Assembly (NCBI GenBank): GCA_903885865.1
Contig: CAISKH010000693.1
Span: 1-11,016, forward strand
Reading direction: 5' to 3'
DNA: 11,016 nucleotides
Source: an uncultured Mucilaginibacter sp.
GTDB lineage: Bacteria; Bacteroidota; Bacteroidia; Sphingobacteriales; Sphingobacteriaceae
How positions within the stretch are numbered: the first letter of the stretch is position 1; every line of letters begins with the position of its first letter. The translations under genes and the position numbers were made by a program. Under the pieces are notes generated by a model that saw only the letters and a program-made list of their open reading frames with translations, did no database searches and was not told the DNA's origin. Of the stretch, positions 5,713 through 11,016 are shown in pieces.

Positions 5713-7116
5713 TTACTTGGAGTACCTGTTAATTATATCTAATATAACCGTGTTTTTCTGTAACTGGGGCAGGTAATCAAACAGTATATAATGCTTTTCA
5801 GGGTCGGAGGCTAATGCCAGCTCCAGGTAATTTAACGCCTCGTTATATTCGCCTTTGGCAAACAAATACGCTACCATGCGGTAATACAGCTCGGCAGCCT
5901 CGGGGTTATTTTTTATAGCGTCTGATATAACTTCAATGGCGCTAACCAGCCGTTGCTGTTCGTACAGTATTGACGAATAATCCAACCAGGCATCTACGTC
6001 AAGGGGGTTTAGTTCCACAACTTTTTCATAAGCGTCTTCGGCTTCCTGCAGGTGGCCCAGCTTGTATTCGGCATCGGCTATAGCAAACCAGTAATCGGCA
6101 TTGGCAATATCCAAATCGAGCGCTTTTTTGTAAAAATGCAGCGCCTCAAAATATCGTTCCTCAAAATCAAGGGTAACACCTATCCCAAACCAGGCATCGG
6201 CCAGCTTCGGGTCCATTTTTACCGATTTTTTATAAAACGCCCTCGCGTCATCCATCTGCTCCAGCTTTTCATAACATTCGCCTATGGCGCAGTAGGTGTC
6301 GGCATTGGGCTGCTCATATTCAAACGTATGACGGTAAACTTCAATAGCTTCGGCATACTTCTCCAAATTAACCAGCGCGTTGCCCTTGTTAAAATAGGCC
6401 GATGCAAAGTTGTCTTTTATCAGTATGGCATAATCGTACGCGTCAATAGCTTTTTCAAACAGGCTCATCTTGGTAAACGCGTTGCCCAGGTTGTACCATG
6501 CCGCATAGCTGTATGGCTCATTATCAATGTACTGCTGGTAAAACTGAACGCTTTCTTCCTGGTTATCCATCACATCGTAACAAAAAGCCAGCTCGTATAA
6601 AGCGTCCTGGTTCTCCATATTTTGCTTCAGACAAAGCTTTAAATAAGTAATAGATGTTTCGTAATCGCCCATGTTTTGATAAACGTAGGCAATGTGCAAC
6701 AGTATCTCATCGGTATCTTCGGCCAGGTCAAGCGCCTTTTCATAGCTTTCAATAGCTTCGGCATAGCGTTCCATACTCTCATACATATTGCCCCGGATAA
6801 TATAAATATCCGCGTCGGATGCTTCAAGCATAGCAGCTTTATCCAGTATTTCGAATGCCTGGCTAACCTGGTTGGTTACTGCTAAAAGCTGGGCCTGTTT
6901 TATTAAAAATACTGCGGCAAAGGGATGTTGACTTGTGGCATACTCGGCTACCTGCAGCGCCCTGGCTGGATCATTTTTTTCGATGTAGTAATCGATAATG
7001 TTCTCAAACGCCTGGGCATCAAAAAAGTACTGGTCCTGATTGCGTATCATTTCCTCGTACCGTTCTACCGAAAATTTTGCATCTTCGGCAGAACCAAATT
7101 CAAATTCTTCTTCCAT
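5713..7116 (-). CDS. tetratricopeptide repeat protein with about 12 TPR units
   Basis: This 467-residue protein is built almost entirely of 34-residue TPR units in strict register from about residue 33 to 440 (unit starts near 33, 67, 101, 135, 169, 203, 237, 271, 305, 339, 373 and 407). Clear examples are ADIYIIRGNMYESMERYAEA from 102 and AAWYNLGNAFTKMSLFEKAI at 205-224. The N-terminus is acidic (MEEEFEFGSAED), and there is no signal peptide or membrane helix, so it should be cytoplasmic. TPR arrays are scaffolds for protein binding; no enzyme domain is attached, and the partner is unknown. The pairing with comA is one I recall from other Bacteroidota, so the neighbourhood may be conserved. 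The ATG at 7116 is preceded by no Shine-Dalgarno, as is usual here. Confidence 0.92.
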   Translation of the reverse strand: MEEEFEFGSAEDAKFSVERYEEMIRNQDQYFFDAQAFENIIDYYIEKNDPARALQVAEYATSQHPFAAVFLIKQAQLLAVTNQVSQAFEILDKAAMLEASDADIYIIRGNMYESMERYAEAIESYEKALDLAEDTDEILLHIAYVYQNMGDYETSITYLKLCLKQNMENQDALYELAFCYDVMDNQEESVQFYQQYIDNEPYSYAAWYNLGNAFTKMSLFEKAIDAYDYAILIKDNFASAYFNKGNALVNLEKYAEAIEVYRHTFEYEQPNADTYCAIGECYEKLEQMDDARAFYKKSVKMDPKLADAWFGIGVTLDFEERYFEALHFYKKALDLDIANADYWFAIADAEYKLGHLQEAEDAYEKVVELNPLDVDAWLDYSSILYEQQRLVSAIEVISDAIKNNPEAAELYYRMVAYLFAKGEYNEALNYLELALASDPEKHYILFDYLPQLQKNTVILDIINRYSK

Positions 7117-7336
7117 TCAATAGTGTTTGCAGAACATGGGTTTAATATGCGATTTTTATTCCGGATATTAAACTTTAGCTGTGCTTAAATTACAAGATAA
7201 AACTACCCCTAAAGCAATTAAGTTTTCAACATACAAACATTTCTAACATCGCCGTTTGCAAAACCTTGATTATTAATACAAAGCGATTAGCGGGTTTGAA
7301 AGCGGGCCGATGAATAAAATTGCCTCAAAGATTTTT

Positions 7337-7344
7337 TACCTTTG
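7337..7344 (+). promoter_or_regulatory. possible -7 element of the aldehyde dehydrogenase remnant
   Basis: TACCTTTG exactly fits TAnnTTTG and lies 15 bases before the ATG of the short ORF at 7360. A TTG is found at 7320-7322, but the 14-base spacer is shorter than the usual 19 or so. If active, it would now transcribe into the protease gene. Confidence 0.4.
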
Positions 7345-7359
7345 ACAAAAGTAACCATT

Positions 7360-7440
7360 ATGCGCGTTGATATTACTGCTACCCTGAAACATTTACATAT
7401 AAACAACATTAACGATGCTTACAGCACCGGTAGTATATAA
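7360..7440 (+). pseudogene. 26-codon remnant of an aldehyde dehydrogenase 5' end
   Basis: An ATG at 7360 opens a 26-residue frame, MRVDITATLKHLHINNINDA then YSTGSI, closed by TAA at 7438-7440. From memory, Bacteroidota aldehyde dehydrogenases of the aminoadipate-semialdehyde (ALDH7-like) type begin with a DIKxTLxxLGIxxVNxGxSTG pattern. Here the DI-TL-L-I-N-STG positions are all kept, at the right spacing. The match breaks just after STG, and only 58 bases remain before the protease gene, so the rest of the enzyme (about 480 residues) is absent. This suggests a deletion or rearrangement that left the first codons and probably the promoter. A functional leader peptide is the alternative. Confidence 0.5.
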
Positions 7441-7498
7441 GCCTGTGGGTACTTTTTGAATTCATATTTTTATAATAAATTACACAAAAATTAACTAC

Positions 7499-9145
7499 AT
7501 GACCAGTTTCCGGAAAAACATCGTCCGCTCCCTTTTATGCGGGGCCCTGCTTTTAAGCCTAAATGTTTCAGCACAAATAGCCCCCGCGGTACAGCCCGAC
7601 CTGCCCAAAAACTGGCACCTGCTCGACCTGAAAGCCGACGGCTATTATGGCATCAGTTTAAACAACGCCTACCAGTTGTTAAAAGGCAAGAAAAGCAAAA
7701 CTGTGGTCGTAGCTACTATTGATAGCGGCATTGATACCGCGCAAAAGGACCTGCAAGGCATTTTATGGGTAAACCCAAAAGAAATTCCCGGTAATGGTAT
7801 TGACGACGACCATAACGGTTTTGTGGATGACGTGTACGGATGGGACTTTTTAGGCGGCCCCGGCGGCAAGGTTGATTATACAGAAACTACCGAAGAGGTT
7901 AGAGAATACAACAGGCTAAAACCTAAATATGGCGATATGGCCGCGGCACCGGCAGGTGGCGAAAAGGAATATGCCTATTGGTTAAAGGTAAAAGCAACCC
8001 ATGACGAAACCGTAAAAAAATCAACCGGCGAACTACAGCAGCTTTCGCCGGTGATGAACGCTATGATGGTAACCAGCGGTTATATTAAAAAAGAATTAAA
8101 ACTCAGTTCAGACGCTACTTTTAACAAGGCCGACCTGGATAAAATACCCGCCGGCACAAACGATACCATTAACCAGAGCAAGGGCGTATGGGGGCAGGTT
8201 TTTGAGCAGGAAGGGGGTAACAGCGACAATGGAAAAATAATTAAAGAGCTAAGCGAATACCTGGCGAAACTGAACAACGACGTTAATCCTGACCTTACTA
8301 CCCGCAAAACTATTGTGGGCGACGATCCGGATGTTATGGATGGCAAGCCCTATGGCAATAATATATTAAAAATGCCCGACGCGTCGCACGGTACAGGTGT
8401 GGCAGGACTGATAGGCGCCAAACGTGGCAACGGTTATGGTATTGACGGCGTTGCCGATGATGTGCGCATTATGAGCATTAAAGCCGTGCCTAACGGCGAT
8501 GAATATGATAAGGACATTGCCAACGCCATACGTTACGCGGTGAATAATGGTGCCAAGATCATTAACATGAGCTTCGGCAAAAAAATATCGCCCCATAAAG
8601 CATGGGTTGACGACGCTTTTAAATATGCCGCCGCTAAGGATGTGCTGCTGGTACAGGCATCAGGAAATGATAACCAGGATGTTGATGTTATACCAGCCTA
8701 CCCGAACGATACTTTTGCCGACGGCCCATCAACCGATGCCGATAACGTGATATGCGTGGGCGCCTCGAGTGCCAAATTGGGCGATGAACTGGCGGCCACC
8801 TTTACCAACTACGGCAAAAAAAATGTGGACGTTTTCGCGCCCGGCGTAAAAGTTACGTCGATAGATATGGATGCCGAATTTAACACAGAGGATGGGACGA
8901 GCTTTTCATCGCCTATTGTAGCAGGCATCGCCGCTTTGCTGTTAGAATATTACCCTGCCCTGAGCGCCAAACAATTAAAGCAGGTTATACTGGAATCGGC
9001 CACCCCGTTAATCGGCACTATGGTACTAAAACCGGGCAGCAAAACCGAAAAAGTTGATTTTAGCACCCTGAGCAAAACGGGGGGTATTGTTAATGCTTAT
9101 AAAGCGATACAGTTGGCTTCGAAGTTGAAGGGGGAAAGGAAATGA
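7499..9145 (+). CDS. secreted subtilisin-like serine protease (S8 family)
   Basis: This 548-residue protein has a signal peptide (residues 1-25, NIVRSLLCGALLLSLNVSA|Q), placing it in the periplasm, outer membrane or outside. The catalytic triad of the S8 family is intact: D75 in ATIDSGID, H297 in DASHGTGVAG and S468 in DGTSFSSPIVAG, with oxyanion-hole N390 in VQASGN. The D-to-H distance is about 220 residues, far more than the roughly 32 in subtilisin. The insert starts with GNGIDDDHNGFVDDVYGWDF (99-118), an acidic, possibly calcium-binding segment seen in Bacteroidota S8 proteases, and continues as a charged helical region. No separate propeptide, PPC domain or type IX sorting tail is evident. 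The stop overlaps the start of the next gene (ATGA at 9142-9145), so that gene is probably co-translated. Confidence 0.95.
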   Translation: MTSFRKNIVRSLLCGALLLSLNVSAQIAPAVQPDLPKNWHLLDLKADGYYGISLNNAYQLLKGKKSKTVVVATIDSGIDTAQKDLQGILWVNPKEIPGNGIDDDHNGFVDDVYGWDFLGGPGGKVDYTETTEEVREYNRLKPKYGDMAAAPAGGEKEYAYWLKVKATHDETVKKSTGELQQLSPVMNAMMVTSGYIKKELKLSSDATFNKADLDKIPAGTNDTINQSKGVWGQVFEQEGGNSDNGKIIKELSEYLAKLNNDVNPDLTTRKTIVGDDPDVMDGKPYGNNILKMPDASHGTGVAGLIGAKRGNGYGIDGVADDVRIMSIKAVPNGDEYDKDIANAIRYAVNNGAKIINMSFGKKISPHKAWVDDAFKYAAAKDVLLVQASGNDNQDVDVIPAYPNDTFADGPSTDADNVICVGASSAKLGDELAATFTNYGKKNVDVFAPGVKVTSIDMDAEFNTEDGTSFSSPIVAGIAALLLEYYPALSAKQLKQVILESATPLIGTMVLKPGSKTEKVDFSTLSKTGGIVNAYKAIQLASKLKGERK

Positions 9146-9594
9146 GTTGTGTTTTATCCATAATTGGTGAAAATTTAGATATTGACACATTTATAAGTCA
9201 AACAAATATTCCAGGTTTCAATATAAAACACAAAGGCGATCCTATTACTTTAGTCAGCAACAAAAAAGCAAAGCATTCAAGTGCTTCAATTATAACAAGT
9301 GACGCGGATTTTGATGATATAAAAGGGCAAATTAGTGACACAATCAACTTTTTAAATAAATATCGGGATAATTTGAAGCATATAGTTAATACACCAGAAA
9401 TTGAATATGCTACAATAAATTTTGGTGTTGATTCTATTATTGATGAAGCCCATCTTATTCAAAGCTTTTATTTTACACCAGAACTGGTAAAAATTTGCGG
9501 GTCATTAGGCATTGGAATAGAGCTTTCTACCTATAAAGAAGATATGCAATTAATTTTAGAAAAAAGGCGCGCAAGTAAGGGCAGGAAATCATAA
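9142..9594 (+). CDS. AT-rich hypothetical protein coupled to the protease gene
   Basis: This 150-residue protein has no signal peptide or membrane helix, so it is probably cytoplasmic. The start ATG shares the sequence ATGA with the protease stop and is preceded by a purine-rich GAAGGGGGAAAGGAA (9127-9141), unusual in this group. The layout looks like two half-domains: MSCVLSIIGENLDIDTFISQ with a KGDPITLVS segment, then a helical middle (QISDTINFLNKYRDNLKHIV) and an end with INFGVDSI, FTPELVKICGSLGIGIELST. The pattern (GxxLDxDxFI ... KGDP ... LGIGIELS) recalls small unannotated proteins vaguely like DUF4279, but no firm family is claimed. Its base composition is about 31% GC over 9181-9540, against about 52% in sampled 60-base stretches of the genes on both sides, pointing to acquisition from elsewhere. 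A toxin-immunity or accessory role is possible but unsupported. Confidence 0.75.
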   Translation: MSCVLSIIGENLDIDTFISQTNIPGFNIKHKGDPITLVSNKKAKHSSASIITSDADFDDIKGQISDTINFLNKYRDNLKHIVNTPEIEYATINFGVDSIIDEAHLIQSFYFTPELVKICGSLGIGIELSTYKEDMQLILEKRRASKGRKS

Positions 9595-9624
9595 CAACCA
9601 CTTAAACATTACAAAAAGCCCTAA

Positions 9625-9654
9625 TTGCAAATAACATAGCATTGCTTATATTTG
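9625..9654 (+). promoter_or_regulatory. Bacteroidota-type promoter of pdhB
   Basis: TTG at 9625-9627 (-33 element) and TATATTTG at 9647-9654 (-7 element TAnnTTTG) are separated by 19 bases, the expected spacing for the primary sigma factor of Bacteroidota. Transcription should begin a few bases after 9654, leaving a leader of about 25-30 bases before the ATG at 9687. It overlaps the in-frame ATG at 9642, which therefore cannot be the translation start. Confidence 0.75.
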
Positions 9655-9686
9655 CGCCTGCAAAAGCATCATTATTAATAACTACG

Positions 9687-10670
9687 ATGAGAGAAATACA
9701 ATTCAGAGAAGCACTTCGTGAGGCAATGGTTGAAGAAATGCGCAAGGATGAAACCATATACCTTATGGGCGAAGAGGTTGCCGAATATAACGGCGCCTAC
9801 AAAGTTAGCCAGGGTATGCTGGATGAATTTGGCGCTAAACGCGTAATTGATACGCCTATCTCTGAAGCAGGTTTTGCCGGTATAGGTATCGGTTCGGCCA
9901 TGAACGGGCTGAAACCCATCATTGAGTTCATGACCTTTAACTTCTCGCTCGTAGCTATCGACCAGATCATTAATGGCGCGGCCAAGATCATGTCGATGAG
10001 CGGCGGCCAGTTTTCGGTTCCTATCGTTTTCCGCGGTCCAACCGGTAACGCTGGTATGTTAAGTTCGCAGCATAGCCAGTGTTTTGATAGCTGGTATGCC
10101 AACTGCCCCGGGTTGAAAGTGGTAGTACCCTCTAACCCCGCAGATGCGAAAGGTTTACTAAAATCGGCCATTATTGATCCCGATCCGGTTATTTTTATGG
10201 AATCGGAACTGATGTATGGCGATAAGGGCGAAGTGCCCGAAGAAACTTATTATATTGAAATAGGCAAAGCCGCAGTAACCAAAACAGGTACCGATGTAAC
10301 CCTGGTTGGTTACGGTAAGATCATGAAAGTGGTTAATGCCGCCGCCGCCGAACTGGAAAAAGATGGCATCCACGCCGAGGTTATAGACCTGCGTACCGTG
10401 CGCCCGATAGATTATGAAACCATTATCAATTCGGTTAAAAAAACCAACCGTTTGGTATTGGTTGAAGAAAGCTGGCCATTAGGCTCCATAGCTACCGAAA
10501 TAGCTTTCAAAGTACAAAAAGACGCGTTCGATTATTTAGACGCACCCATCCTGCGCATTATGGGCGGCGATGTGCCCCTGCCCTACGCCCCAACGCTGAT
10601 ACAGGAATACCTGCCAAATGCCGATAAGGTTGTTAAAGCGGTTAAAGAGGTGATGTACGTTACCAAATAA
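9687..10670 (+). CDS. pdhB: pyruvate dehydrogenase E1 component, beta subunit
   Basis: This 327-residue protein is the beta chain of the alpha2beta2 E1 enzyme, which with thiamine diphosphate decarboxylates pyruvate and passes the acetyl group to lipoyl-E2. The N-terminus MREIQFREALREAMVEEM is the family's usual start. The in-frame ATG at 9642 would add 15 residues that overlap the promoter and is rejected. Family motifs include GEEVAEYNGAYKVS (28-41), RVIDTPISE (52-60) with the cofactor-activating Glu at 60, FMTFNFSLVAIDQI (81-94), RGPTGNAG (116-123), SSQHSQ (126-131) and PGLKVVVPSNP (141-151), then the transketolase C-terminal domain with VIDLRTVRPID (232-242). The alpha-subunit gene is not in the window. 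It has its own promoter and terminator, so it is likely monocistronic. A branched-chain 2-oxoacid dehydrogenase beta subunit is the main alternative, less likely from the motifs. Confidence 0.95.
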   Translation: MREIQFREALREAMVEEMRKDETIYLMGEEVAEYNGAYKVSQGMLDEFGAKRVIDTPISEAGFAGIGIGSAMNGLKPIIEFMTFNFSLVAIDQIINGAAKIMSMSGGQFSVPIVFRGPTGNAGMLSSQHSQCFDSWYANCPGLKVVVPSNPADAKGLLKSAIIDPDPVIFMESELMYGDKGEVPEETYYIEIGKAAVTKTGTDVTLVGYGKIMKVVNAAAAELEKDGIHAEVIDLRTVRPIDYETIINSVKKTNRLVLVEESWPLGSIATEIAFKVQKDAFDYLDAPILRIMGGDVPLPYAPTLIQEYLPNADKVVKAVKEVMYVTK

Positions 10671-10689
10671 TTGTAAATAGATAATTTTG

Positions 10690-10722
10690 AAAAGCCCGTT
10701 ATACAAATAGCGGGCTTTTTTT
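10690..10722 (+). terminator. intrinsic terminator of pdhB
   Basis: AAAAGCCCGTTAT (10690-10702) pairs with ATAGCGGGCTTTT (10707-10719) over 13 positions with a single G-U pair, around a 4-base ACAA loop, and the 3' arm runs into a T tract ending at 10722. It lies 20 bases after the pdhB stop. This is a strong rho-independent terminator on the plus strand. Confidence 0.92.
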
Positions 10723-10737
10723 GTGATTCATATACCT

Positions 10738-10765
10738 AATCTCTAATCACCAATCTCTAATCTCC
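10738..10765. repeat. 14-base tandem repeat AATCTCTAATCACC
   Basis: Two tandem copies of a 14-base unit (10738-10751 and 10752-10765) match at 13 of 14 positions and share the 11-base core AATCTCTAATC. The tract lies between the pdhB terminator and the stop of the convergent mutase gene. It is a third type of short intergenic repeat in this window and, like the others, sits just after a gene end. Confidence 0.7.
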
Positions 10766-10775
10766 GCCGAAGGCA

Positions 10776-11016
10776 CTACATATTCCTCCTGTACTGCCCC
10801 CCCACCTCGTATAGCGCGTGCGATATTTGCCCGAGAGAGCAATACTTGCAGGCTTCCATCAGGCCTTCAAATATGTTTTCGCCGGCTGTGGCGGTTCTTT
10901 GCAAATTTTTTAACAATACGGCTGTCTTATCTTCGTTTCTCTCCTGGAACGCGTATAAAGCGTTTATCTGGTATTGCTTTTCCTCTTCGGTAGCGCGTAT
11001 CACTTCAGATGGCGTA
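10776..11016 (-). CDS. methylmalonyl-/isobutyryl-CoA mutase-type enzyme, C-terminal end
   Basis: The minus-strand frame is open from the right edge to a TAG at 10778-10776, giving 79 C-terminal residues. They begin TPSEVIRATEEEKQYQ, continue with FQERNEDKTAVLLKNLQRTA and GENIFEGLMEACKYCSLGQI, and end SHALYEVGGQYRRNM, which I recognise as the C-terminus of B12-dependent acyl-CoA mutases of the fused IcmF type. In classical methylmalonyl-CoA mutase large subunits the B12-binding domain is at the C-terminus. Here the protein ends right after the mutase part, which favours the IcmF order (B12 domain, G-protein domain, mutase). A methylmalonyl-CoA mutase small subunit-like protein cannot be excluded from this fragment. 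The start lies outside the window; the GTG at 11003 is internal. Confidence 0.85.
   Translation of the reverse strand, partial: TPSEVIRATEEEKQYQINALYAFQERNEDKTAVLLKNLQRTATAGENIFEGLMEACKYCSLGQISHALYEVGGQYRRNM

Larger units (their letters stand above)
7117..7498. other. 382-base gap between divergent genes
   Basis: This interval separates the minus-strand TPR gene from the plus-strand protease gene and must hold both promoters. The half next to the TPR gene (7117-7330) is AT-rich, with no ORF of note and no clear repeat. A TACCTTTG -7-like element is at 7337-7344, followed by a short ORF at 7360-7440 that resembles the start of an aldehyde dehydrogenase. The last 58 bases before the protease are very AT-rich, with TATAAT at 7471-7476, but no full Bacteroidota promoter was found there. 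Confidence 0.7.

Noticed and set aside
6052..6600. A 182-codon plus-strand frame opposite the TPR gene
   Set aside because: It is antisense to strongly coding TPR repeats and has no recognisable family; long antisense frames are expected opposite repetitive codons.
9642..9686. An upstream ATG start for pdhB giving 15 more residues
   Set aside because: It overlaps the -33/-7 promoter and adds residues not typical of the family; ATG 9687 gives the standard N-terminus MREIQFREAL.
9797..10171. A 124-codon minus-strand frame opposite pdhB
   Set aside because: It is the complement of well-conserved pdhB sequence and shows no domain features of its own.

Overview
The window looks like chromosomal DNA of a Bacteroidota bacterium, most likely Sphingobacteriaceae close to Mucilaginibacter or Pedobacter. 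The reasons are: a -33/-7 promoter of the Bacteroidota type (TTG, 19 bases, TAnnTTTG) before the pyruvate dehydrogenase gene; few Shine-Dalgarno sequences; an S8 protease with the 'WVNPKEIPGNGIDDD' style of insert; a bacterial ComA homologue beside a large TPR protein; and short GTGAGT-, TTGGCAGTT- and AATCTCTAATC-type intergenic repeats. The genus is inferred from recognition of protein families, not from a search.

Layout: (1) 1-609, the tail of an outer-membrane beta-barrel protein with its signal peptide, cut by the left edge. (2) 757-3499, a sigma-54-dependent response regulator, then 3 bases later a 65-residue protein that looks like an isolated histidine-kinase dimerisation/phosphotransfer hairpin, then an AI-2E-family membrane protein. 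(3) 3645-4787, a three-gene envelope-type cluster: YtxH-like protein, YqjE/holin-like two-helix membrane protein, and an unknown protein, with a palindromic repeat between the first two. (4) 4840-7116 on the minus strand, phosphosulfolactate synthase (ComA) downstream of a 12-unit TPR protein, separated by a clear minus-strand terminator. (5) 7117-7498, a 382-base gap holding what looks like the promoter and first 26 codons of a lost aldehyde dehydrogenase gene. (6) 7499-9594, a secreted subtilisin-like protease whose stop codon overlaps the start of a strikingly AT-rich 150-residue gene of unknown function. (7) 9625-10722, the E1 beta subunit of pyruvate dehydrogenase with its own promoter and terminator. 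(8) 10776-11016, the C-terminal end of a methylmalonyl-CoA/isobutyryl-CoA mutase-type enzyme on the minus strand, cut by the right edge.

Most of the genes are housekeeping or conserved in the phylum and do not form one pathway. The points most worth following are the kinase-less HisKA hairpin paired with the sigma-54 activator, the AT-rich gene coupled to the protease, and the aldehyde dehydrogenase remnant. No CRISPR array, tRNA, rRNA, transposase or phage structural gene was seen.
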